From a virus: DNA of 37,288 nt. The notes under the pieces were generated by a model that made no database searches, was not told the origin of the DNA, and saw only the letters and a list, made by a program, of their open reading frames with translations. The stretch spans positions 1-37,288 of IMG/VR virus record IMGVR_UViG_3300012931_000012. One strand, given 5' to 3'. The translations under genes and the position numbers were made by a program. How positions within the stretch are numbered: position 1 is the first letter of the stretch; each line of letters starts with the position of its first letter. Positions 31,096 through 36,324 of the stretch are shown one piece after another.

Positions 31096-31422
31096 ATGAT
31101 TAACATCAATGCAAAAACAAAATCAATAACAACCGAGATCAACGGAGTTGCCTACACGGCAACCTATAAAAGTTCAGAAAAATTTTTACGAGCCATTAGC
31201 AAAATTCAGCGCTCAGAAAAGCCGGGAACTTGCAACCTGTCTCTGGTCGGATTAGAGGTTGATGCTGCCCATGCTGCTGCCCATGCTGCTGCCGATGCTG
31301 CTGCCTATGCTGCTGCCGATGCTGCTGCCGATAAAAATGCAACGATAATTAAAATCCTACAATCCGGTATTACTTTGCTGGAGGGGGAAATGAGATATTT
31401 TAAAAAAGGAGAAAAAAAATGA
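31096..31422 (+). CDS. Ala-repeat family chimera (unrelated N-terminus), copy H
   Basis: 108 residues. Residues 1-53 (MININAKTKSITTEINGVAY and following TATYKSSEKFLRAISK) do not resemble the family N-terminus and look like a small beta-rich protein of its own. After GLEV a clean Ala tract begins (DAAHAAAHAAADAAAYAAAD) and the family C-terminus follows (DKNATIIKILQSGITLLEGE). The tail MRYFKKGEKK resembles the start of the MKRYYKK genes at 32966 and 34333. So it is a fusion made of three pieces, placed first behind the early promoter. Overlaps copy G by 4 nt. Confidence 0.88.
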   Translation: MININAKTKSITTEINGVAYTATYKSSEKFLRAISKIQRSEKPGTCNLSLVGLEVDAAHAAAHAAADAAAYAAADAAADKNATIIKILQSGITLLEGEMRYFKKGEKK

Positions 31423-31847
31423 AAATAACGGTTGAAAAATTAAAAGGATTAAGCGCTTGCAATTCCGGAATAGAATATTTTGGATCTAAGCATTCAGACG
31501 GCGTAGAACTTACGGATTTAATACGTGAAGATATCGAAACCAGGGACTGGCGAATACTCGAGTATGCTAATTGGCTAATAGTACATTGTATGACATATAA
31601 ACAACTTACAGATTATGCATTATGTATGGCTGAATTAATTTTGCCAGAGTGCGAAAAAGAATATCCTTACGACTGCCGTTTACGCATTTACACACAAATG
31701 ATAAGGGATTTTAAAGACGAGAAATTTACGAGGGAGCAATTACTGGTTGCTGCCCATGTTGTTCTCTATTATAGCGATTTTTTTAAGGCAATAATGATTA
31801 AAATCCTACAATACGGCGTTACTCTGCTGGAGGTGAAAAATGAATAA
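31419..31847 (+). CDS. Ala-repeat family protein, copy G (tract lost)
   Basis: 142 residues: MKITVEKLKGLSACNSGIEY, conserved region to about residue 108, then AAHVVLYYSDFFK instead of repeats, then AIMIKILQYGVTLLEVKNE. An 86-nt block from codon 13 is identical to copy A (31455.. and 37059..), so they exchanged sequence recently. Start overlaps the chimera and its end overlaps the next ATG at 31840. Confidence 0.9.
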   Translation: MKITVEKLKGLSACNSGIEYFGSKHSDGVELTDLIREDIETRDWRILEYANWLIVHCMTYKQLTDYALCMAELILPECEKEYPYDCRLRIYTQMIRDFKDEKFTREQLLVAAHVVLYYSDFFKAIMIKILQYGVTLLEVKNE

Positions 31848-32019
31848 TATAATAACGAAAGCAATTGTTAAAAAAACGCCAGCTGGGTATCAGGGTAAAC
31901 TTTTTTGCAATGGGAAAAAAATTTTAACATCTTTTTACGAGTCCAAAAGAACGGCACTCATGCAGACAGAATATGCCGGGCGACAAATTGACCCTCATTT
32001 TTGCATTAAAATGAGGTGA
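31840..32019 (+). CDS. Hypothetical small basic protein
   Basis: 59 residues: MNNIITKAIVKKTPAGYQGK, LFCNGKKILTSFYESKRTAL, MQTEYAGRQIDPHFCIKMR. Looks like a small beta-beta-alpha fold (KxTPAGYQGKLFCNGK..TSFYESKRTALMQTEY), common in short phage proteins of unknown role. Ribosome site CTGGAGGTG, supplied by copy G; it overlaps that gene by 8 nt. Confidence 0.65.
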   Translation: MNNIITKAIVKKTPAGYQGKLFCNGKKILTSFYESKRTALMQTEYAGRQIDPHFCIKMR

Positions 32020-32023
32020 GAAT

Positions 32024-32113
32024 ATGAGAAATTTTTTCAAACTTTTTTTATTTTTTATCGGAATAATTGTAGCCGCTATTATAATGGCAATTGTTTGGTT
32101 GTTTAAAAAATAA
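32024..32113 (+). CDS. 29-residue one-TM peptide
   Basis: MRNFFKLFLFFIGIIVAAII followed by MAIVWLFKK. A single membrane segment flanked by basic residues. GAGGTGAG lies just before the ATG. Its TAA (32111..32113) directly touches the ribozyme. Such peptides may be membrane toxins, lysis regulators or superinfection factors; no evidence for a choice. Confidence 0.55.
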   Translation: MRNFFKLFLFFIGIIVAAIIMAIVWLFKK

Positions 32114-32165
32114 GTCCGAAACGGCCTCTGGGCCGTCTATCGGTTAAGCCGGTACTGATGAGGAT
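32114..32165 (+). ncRNA. Type II hammerhead ribozyme
   Basis: All core elements are present in the order expected of a type II (stem II open) hammerhead. Stem II 3' strand GUCC (32114..32117); GAAA (118..121); stem III CGGCC/GGCCG with loop UCUG (122..135), extended by the A15.1-U16.1 pair; GUC cleavage site with C at 32137; stem I UAUCGG/CCGGUA with loop UUAAG (138..154); CUGAUGA (155..161); stem II 5' strand GGAU (162..165). Every conserved core position is intact. Cleavage after 32137 would leave a 43-nt 5'-OH leader before the ATG at 32181. Confidence 0.93.
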
Positions 32166-32180
32166 GAGGAAGGGGAAAAT

Positions 32181-32687
32181 ATGAAATATATATTATATCT
32201 GGCAATATTACTAAGCGGTTGCGATAATTATATTACTGTTGAGAGCTTATACAACTATAATTTTATCAATGATATTGTTGTCAACAATATTGATGATGCC
32301 GCTAAGTATGTTGCTTGTATCCCCTACAAGCGAGACAGTTGGGAGTATTGGCAGACTCCGGAGGAGACTTATCGGCTACAGGCTGGCGACTGCGAAGACC
32401 ATGCAATTATGTTTGCCTATCTATGCGACCAATTGGGGATTGTTAATATTAACATAGTAATTGTTAAGACAATATCAGGGGCATATCACACTATCAATTA
32501 TATTGGCAATAATTTTTACGACCCCCTTATATACGAGTATTGCCCAAATGATAGTACCGTTTATAGTGCATATCAATTGACGGCCGATGATTTAAGCTAT
32601 TATGAGATATTATATATAATTCCATACGCGGAAGCTATTTGGATGGCGGTAAATTGGCATTCCGCAGTCGGAGAATATGAATTTTAA
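32181..32687 (+). CDS. Transglutaminase-like cysteine protease/lipoprotein
   Basis: 168 residues. An N-terminal signal with lipobox (ILYLAILLSGC, Cys14) suggests a lipoprotein. The core has QAGDCEDHAIMFAYLCDQLG with nucleophile C71, AYHTINYI with H103 and FYDPLIYE with D114, the Cys-His-Asp order of the transglutaminase/bacterial-cysteine-protease-like family. It would act in the periplasm or outer surface, perhaps on wall peptides or envelope proteins. Strong AGGAAGGGG site directly after a hammerhead ribozyme; no gene lies between them. Confidence 0.8.
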   Translation: MKYILYLAILLSGCDNYITVESLYNYNFINDIVVNNIDDAAKYVACIPYKRDSWEYWQTPEETYRLQAGDCEDHAIMFAYLCDQLGIVNINIVIVKTISGAYHTINYIGNNFYDPLIYEYCPNDSTVYSAYQLTADDLSYYEILYIIPYAEAIWMAVNWHSAVGEYEF

Positions 32688-32699
32688 AAAAGGAGAAAA

Positions 32700-32969
32700 A
32701 TGAAAATAACAGTTAAAAAATTAAAAGAATTGGGCACTTACGATTCCGGTATTGAGTATTTTGAGTCCAAGCATTCCGGGAGCGTAGAACTTACAAATAC
32801 TGTTGCCAAAGTAGCCTATGCCATCGCTAATACTGCCTATGCTACCAATGCAGTCTATTTTGCCTCCTATGCTGTCGCCGATGCTTTTGCCGATAAAAAT
32901 GCGATGATGATTAAAACCCTGCAATATGGGATTACTTTACTAAAAACAAAAAAAGGAGAAAAAAAATGA
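32700..32969 (+). CDS. Ala-repeat family protein, copy I (internal deletion)
   Basis: 89 residues. Residues 1-32 match the family (MKITVKKLKELGTYDSGIEY, ESKHSGSVELT). The next about 75 residues, which carry DLIREDI to LLDA in other copies, are missing: the frame goes straight to a degenerate tract (NTVAKVAYAIANTAYATNAV) and then FADKNAMMIKTLQYGITLL. The end was altered to KTKKGEKK with AAAGGAG. A deletion that keeps frame between the N-terminal start and the variable tract. Probably non-functional in the usual sense, or a short variant. Confidence 0.85.
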   Translation: MKITVKKLKELGTYDSGIEYFESKHSGSVELTNTVAKVAYAIANTAYATNAVYFASYAVADAFADKNAMMIKTLQYGITLLKTKKGEKK

Positions 32970-33148
32970 AAAGATATTATAAAAAAGTCCCAAAGGTAGG
33001 GGGGTCTTGTCTTATATGTGATTTATATTGGGTCGAAATAAAAAAAAATCATCATGATGAGGAATGTATGGAATGTAAGCCGGGATTTTATTACAAGGAA
33101 ATAACAGAGCAGGAATATAAAATAAGGAAAAGGGGGATAAAAAAATGA
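32966..33148 (+). CDS. Small Cys-rich protein, duplicated (paralog of 34333)
   Basis: 60 residues: MKRYYKKVPKVGGSCLICDL, YWVEIKKNHHDEECMECKPG, FYYKEITEQEYKIRKRGIKK. SCLIC and ECMEC give a four-Cys zinc site. The C-terminal YKEITEQEYKIRKR is almost identical to that of its paralog at 34333..34533. ATGA overlap with copy I. Confidence 0.75.
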   Translation: MKRYYKKVPKVGGSCLICDLYWVEIKKNHHDEECMECKPGFYYKEITEQEYKIRKRGIKK

Positions 33149-33306
33149 ACATATCGCCAATAATATTTCTTATCATAGTTGCTCTTTTGATGGGGAGTTG
33201 CATAAGAAGATTGGTTATACTTATAATCTTGATAATTACAATAATAAGGAGCAAAAATAAATGAAAAAGATTTTCGTAATAATATTTTTAGTATTAGTAA
33301 CTCCAG
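33108..33306 (+). repeat. Segmental duplication, left copy (mate 34493..34691)
   Basis: Near-identical sequence runs from the end of the Cys-rich gene through the one-TM gene to the signal peptide of the ClpP-like gene, ending exactly at ACTCCAG (33306 / 34691). Beyond it the two copies diverge completely. This left copy is joined to the leader of family copy J. Confidence 0.85.
33145..33264 (+). CDS. 39-residue one-TM protein, duplicated (paralog of 34530)
   Basis: MNISPIIFLIIVALLMGSCI followed by RRLVILIILIITIIRSKNK. Two hydrophobic stretches split by CIRR. Paralog of 34530..34649, same length and frame. Overlaps its upstream neighbour by 4 nt and downstream ATG of the clpP stub by 4 nt. 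Confidence 0.65.
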   Translation: MNISPIIFLIIVALLMGSCIRRLVILIILIITIIRSKNK

Positions 33307-33332
33307 TTATTATGAAAAATTTAGCAGGGTAG
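33261..33332 (+). pseudogene. Stub of a second ClpP-like gene (signal peptide only)
   Basis: The frame begins MKKIFVIIFLVLVTP, identical to the start of the intact ClpP-like gene at 34646, then changes at ACTCCAG to VIMKNLAG and TAG. The foreign part (33307..33336) matches 28 of 30 nt of the sequence upstream of family copy A (36993..37022), which is the 3' end of the replisome-organizer gene. The remnant is therefore a broken paralog interrupted by incoming sequence. Confidence 0.85.
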
Positions 33333-33336
33333 AAAA

Positions 33337-33822
33337 ATGAAAATAACAGTTGAAAAATTGAAAGAACTAAACGCTTGCAATTCCGGAATAGAATATTTTG
33401 GATCTAAGCATTCAGACGGCGTAGAACTTACGGATTTGATCCGTGAAGATATCGGGACTAATAATTGGACGATACTTGAATACGCTGATTGGTTAATGGT
33501 GCATTGTATGACATGTGAGCAGCGTACAGATTATATTATATATGTGACTGAATTAGGACTTCCGAAGTATAAAGAAAAGTACCCCGATAACCCCCGTATA
33601 CATAATTGCATACAGGCGATAAAGGATTTTAGAGATGGGAAAATTATGAAGAAAGAATTATTAGATATTACCTATGCTGCCGTCTATGTTGTCAATGCCG
33701 CCTATACTGTCGCCGATGTTGTCGCCGATAAAAATGCGATGATGATTAAAATCCTACAATACGGGATTACTTTACTGGAGGTAAAAAAAAATGGAAGTAT
33801 CAGAGATGAGACACTTATGTAA
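33337..33822 (+). CDS. Ala-repeat family protein, copy J (mosaic)
   Basis: 161 residues: MKITVEKLKELNACNSGIEY, conserved region to FRDGKIMKKELL, degenerate tract (DITYAAVYVVNAAYTVADVV), then ADKNAMMIKILQYGITLLEVKKNG and an unrelated run-on (SIRDETLM) into the next gene. Segments are exact copies of other loci: 65 nt with A and G from 33373, 54 nt with E (33439..33492), 28 nt with D (33484..33511). A recent product of recombination among copies, with 30 nt of flank from the A locus. Confidence 0.88.
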   Translation: MKITVEKLKELNACNSGIEYFGSKHSDGVELTDLIREDIGTNNWTILEYADWLMVHCMTCEQRTDYIIYVTELGLPKYKEKYPDNPRIHNCIQAIKDFRDGKIMKKELLDITYAAVYVVNAAYTVADVVADKNAMMIKILQYGITLLEVKKNGSIRDETLM

Positions 33823-33955
33823 TCATTGTAAAAAAAATTACCCAACATGTGACGGAGAAATATTTGAATTTGGATTTGATATTGACCCGGAGACGTTAAA
33901 CACGAAAGAAGCGGATAAAATTATCAATTGTAATGGATTTGAGGAGGACGAATGA
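33791..33955 (+). CDS. Small Cys-rich protein
   Basis: 54 residues: MEVSEMRHLCNHCKKNYPTC then DGEIFEFGFDIDPETLNTKE and ADKIINCNGFEEDE. HLCNHC, PTC and NCNGF suggest a zinc site of the kind seen in many small phage proteins (CxxC...C...C). It overlaps copy J by 32 nt in another frame and uses that gene's CTGGAGG as ribosome site. ATGA overlap with the next gene. Confidence 0.65.
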   Translation: MEVSEMRHLCNHCKKNYPTCDGEIFEFGFDIDPETLNTKEADKIINCNGFEEDE

Positions 33956-34164
33956 ATTTTTACGAACACGGTGGGACTTTGACCCCAGAAAAAATATATA
34001 TTGACAAACAAGAATTACAGGATATTTTGAAATTATGTAAGGAGGCTATGGGAAGGCTAAAAAAAGAAACTGATACGTTTGGGATGTTATATAAAACTAT
34101 AGATGTATTGCTGGAAATACAAATTAAGATCAACAAAATATTGCAGGAGGATATCAATGATTGA
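33952..34164 (+). CDS. Hypothetical small helical protein
   Basis: 70 residues: MNFYEHGGTLTPEKIYIDKQ, ELQDILKLCKEAMGRLKKET, then TFGMLYKTIDVLLEIQIKIN and an acidic end. Long amphipathic helices, probably a small coiled-coil. GAGGAGGACG ribosome site from the upstream gene. Unknown function. Confidence 0.6.
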   Translation: MNFYEHGGTLTPEKIYIDKQELQDILKLCKEAMGRLKKETDTFGMLYKTIDVLLEIQIKINKILQEDIND

Positions 34165-34336
34165 GCAATGTTGTGTATGTCGCCGGGTCAAAATCGGAGA
34201 AGAATTTCCAAACGCTATTTGGGTCGATAGTAAGATAATGGGATTTTTATTGCCTAATGATATTACACACGGATATTGCCCGGAATGTTATAAGGTAGCA
34301 TTGTCTGAAATAATTATTTCTGGAGAAAAAAAATGA
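34157..34336 (+). CDS. Zinc-finger protein, HGxCPxC type
   Basis: 59 residues from ATG 34157 behind GGAGGATATCA; the frame is open further upstream but the homologous-looking part starts here. MIEQCCVCRRVKIGEEFPNA and DITHGYCPECYKVALSEI form a CxxC...HGYCPEC four-Cys knuckle similar to zinc fingers found at the end of some signalling proteins (THGICPEC). It overlaps the neighbours by 8 and 4 nt. Confidence 0.7.
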   Translation: MIEQCCVCRRVKIGEEFPNAIWVDSKIMGFLLPNDITHGYCPECYKVALSEIIISGEKK

Positions 34337-34533
34337 AAAGATATTACAGAAAAGTCCTGGGAGAATACGGTACCTGTCTTATAAAAAATAAAGAATTTGA
34401 AATATGTGACTTATATTGGATTAGAAAAAAAAATTTCCCAAATATGGGTTGTGTAGAATGCGAACCCGAGTCTTGCTATAAGGAAATTACAGAGCAGGAA
34501 TATAAAATAAGAAAAAGGAGGATAAAAAAATGA
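34333..34533 (+). CDS. Small Cys-rich protein, duplicated (paralog of 32966)
   Basis: 66 residues: MKRYYRKVLGEYGTCLIKNK, EFEICDLYWIRKKNFPNMGC, VECEPESCYKEITEQEYKIR. Same gene as 32966..33148 with an insertion near residue 16 and a shifted Cys arrangement. Starts in ATGA behind TTTCTGGAGAAAA and is followed by the paralogous membrane peptide. Confidence 0.75.
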   Translation: MKRYYRKVLGEYGTCLIKNKEFEICDLYWIRKKNFPNMGCVECEPESCYKEITEQEYKIRKRRIKK

Positions 34534-34691
34534 CCATATCGCCAATAATATTTTTTGTTATAATTACTCTCTTTATAGGGGATTGTATAAGAAGATTAAT
34601 TGCGCTTATAATCTTAATAATTACAATAATAAGGAGCAAAAATAAATGAAAAAGATTTTCGTAATAATATTTTTAGTATTAGTAACTCCAG
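34493..34691 (+). repeat. Segmental duplication, right copy (mate 33108..33306)
   Basis: Intact counterpart of the left copy. After the shared boundary ACTCCAG it continues into a complete ClpP-like gene. Confidence 0.85.
34530..34649 (+). CDS. 39-residue one-TM protein, duplicated (paralog of 33145)
   Basis: MTISPIIFFVIITLFIGDCI followed by RRLIALIILIITIIRSKNK. One or two membrane passes. Its last bases (AAGGAGCAAAAATAAATGA) supply ribosome site and overlapping start of the ClpP-like gene. Confidence 0.65.
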   Translation: MTISPIIFFVIITLFIGDCIRRLIALIILIITIIRSKNK

Positions 34692-35182
34692 TGCTTGCGG
34701 AGGATATTTTTAAAACATCCCAAGAAAATGATAAAACAACATACACGGTTTTTCTGGACGGGGATATAGCTCTTCCCGCAGTATATAGAGATATAATTTT
34801 GACTCTTAACACGGCCAAAGAATCAGATACATTTGTTTTTATCATAAACACCCACGGTGGGATGGCCGACAGTTGTTTTGCAATTTGTAATGCAATCAAA
34901 AAAACCAAAGCAAATACAATAGCTGATCTATACACTGGATATTCCGCAGGGGCTTTTATCGCTTTATCCTGCGGGGAAATTAAAATTAACCCCAATACCA
35001 CAATGATGTTGCACGGGATGCAGGGAGGGAATGGAGAAGGATCAATATCCCAATTATTTACAAGAGCAGATTTTTTTAATCGTCTGAATAAAGAAGTTAT
35101 TTTATATTTTTGTAAAAATTTCTTGACGGAATTTGAAATTAACAAACTATTATCAGGCGAGGAAATCTGGTTAACTAGTTAA
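34646..35182 (+). CDS. Exported ClpP/S14-like serine protease
   Basis: 178 residues. An N-terminal signal peptide (MKKIFVIIFLVLVTPVLA, cleavage after LA likely) is unusual for a ClpP-fold protein. The core shows the fold order: FVFIINTHGG (oxyanion strand, 63-72), LYTGYSAGAFIALSCG with nucleophile S100, and TTMMLHGMQGG with H123, then RADFFNRLNKEV and a helical tail. No ATPase partner gene was seen; in the periplasm it would act as a stand-alone protease on short or unfolded substrates, or process envelope proteins. Its duplicated sibling at 33261 is broken. Confidence 0.82.
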   Translation: MKKIFVIIFLVLVTPVLAEDIFKTSQENDKTTYTVFLDGDIALPAVYRDIILTLNTAKESDTFVFIINTHGGMADSCFAICNAIKKTKANTIADLYTGYSAGAFIALSCGEIKINPNTTMMLHGMQGGNGEGSISQLFTRADFFNRLNKEVILYFCKNFLTEFEINKLLSGEEIWLTS

Positions 35183-35211
35183 GAAATAAAAATAAAAATA
35201 GAGGGTAAAAA

Positions 35212-35496
35212 ATGAAATATCATATAACCAAGGAAGATATAATATATATATCTAATCACACCATCAGAGACTCATATGATTATTTTCTCCAAAGGGGGGA
35301 ATTCAGAAAAATTGATGATTTGAAACATTATATCGCAGATCGTAAATTAAAATTTCGGTACGCTTGCCCAAAGAGAGCGGAATCGAGTAGAATTAGATGG
35401 TTAAATTATGAAAAAAATATTAAAGTAAAAAAAATAAATTATGAATATTATAAACAAGGGAAATCTTATTATAATTACGAAGTAGGAGGAAAATAA
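35212..35496 (+). CDS. Hypothetical basic protein
   Basis: 94 residues: MKYHITKEDIIYISNHTIRD, DYFLQRGEFRKIDDLKHYIA, then RKLKFRYACPKRAESSRIRW and a Tyr/Lys-rich end. Helical and basic, likely nucleic-acid binding (RYACPKRAESSRIRWLNYEK). It begins 29 nt after the ClpP-like gene behind GAGGGTAAAAA. Confidence 0.6.
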   Translation: MKYHITKEDIIYISNHTIRDSYDYFLQRGEFRKIDDLKHYIADRKLKFRYACPKRAESSRIRWLNYEKNIKVKKINYEYYKQGKSYYNYEVGGK

Positions 35497-35497
35497 A

Positions 35498-35719
35498 TTG
35501 ACTTATCTGGAGGAAGTAAATGCAGAAACCGAAATTTTGTTATTAGAAAAAAAATTACGTAAAGAAATTAAATCATATGGAATGACAAAAATATCAAAAG
35601 ATTTAAAAATAGCCATCGAGGAACTTAGTAGATTTTGTGCGGAAAAACAAAAATTCAGCGTTAAAAGATTATTTTTAATCGGGAAATATTTAATAAATAA
35701 AAAAGGAGTTATAAAATGA
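35498..35719 (+). CDS. Hypothetical small helical protein, TTG start
   Basis: 73 residues starting at TTG 35498 behind AGGAGGAAAATAAA. Acidic N-terminal helix (YLEEVNAETEILLLEKKLRK), then YGMTKISKDLKIAIEELSRF and a Lys-rich end. HTH-like spacing (MTKISKDLKIAIEELSRFCA). Last codons overlap the ERF start and carry its AAAGGAG. Confidence 0.6.
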   Translation: MTYLEEVNAETEILLLEKKLRKEIKSYGMTKISKDLKIAIEELSRFCAEKQKFSVKRLFLIGKYLINKKGVIK

Positions 35720-36324
35720 AACATGGTGAAAGTATAAAAAATTTAGCTATTGCATTACTTGCGGCACAAAAAGAACTTAAAAATACAAAACAAACAGCAG
35801 AAAATCCGTATTATCAGTCAACATATGCGCCGTTAAATGACATATTGGATGATGTACGCCCAGTGCTAAATAAACATGGAATAGTTCTTTTACAAAATCT
35901 TAGTTATATCGATACAGCGATAATTGTATCAGTTTGTTTATTGCATGAATCAGGTGAATGGATTGAGCAGGATGGGTTAAGAGTGCCGCTAGAGAAACAA
36001 ACGGCGCAAAGTGCTGGAATATCAGTAACTTATGGCCGTAGATATGTAGTGTCTGCAATGCTAGGTATTGCGAGTGATGAGGATACCGACGGGAACGGCG
36101 AAGAAAAAACTAAAAAATGCACTACAACAGAATCAATAAAAAAAGCATTCCACGGTACAGAGATAATCGACGAAGATAAAAAATTAAAAGCTCTTTCACA
36201 TAATATTCAAACAAAATTCAAGGAATTGAAATGGAATCGCAAACAAATTTTGGATAAATGCAATATGTATAATTGGGATGATATTAAAATTTTTGCAGAT
36301 ATAAATAAAATAGGGGAAAAATAA
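35716..36324 (+). CDS. erf: ERF-family single-strand annealing protein
   Basis: 202 residues: KNLAIALLAAQKELKNTKQT, NPYYQSTYAPLNDILDDVRP, VLNKHGIVLLQNLSYIDT, HESGEWIEQDGLRVPLEKQT and GISVTYGRRYVVSAMLGIAS, then DEDTDGNGE, the signature order of the P22 Erf family. It anneals complementary ssDNA and promotes circularisation and recombination of phage DNA. It needs little homology, which is relevant to the many recombined gene copies here. The C-terminal about 70 residues are family-variable. A replisome organizer follows. Confidence 0.9.
   Translation: MKHGESIKNLAIALLAAQKELKNTKQTAENPYYQSTYAPLNDILDDVRPVLNKHGIVLLQNLSYIDTAIIVSVCLLHESGEWIEQDGLRVPLEKQTAQSAGISVTYGRRYVVSAMLGIASDEDTDGNGEEKTKKCTTTESIKKAFHGTEIIDEDKKLKALSHNIQTKFKELKWNRKQILDKCNMYNWDDIKIFADINKIGEK

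Noticed and set aside
34103-34156. Upstream start for the HGxCPxC protein
   Set aside because: No ribosome site and out of the pattern; ATG 34157 has GGAGG and gives a compact zinc protein.
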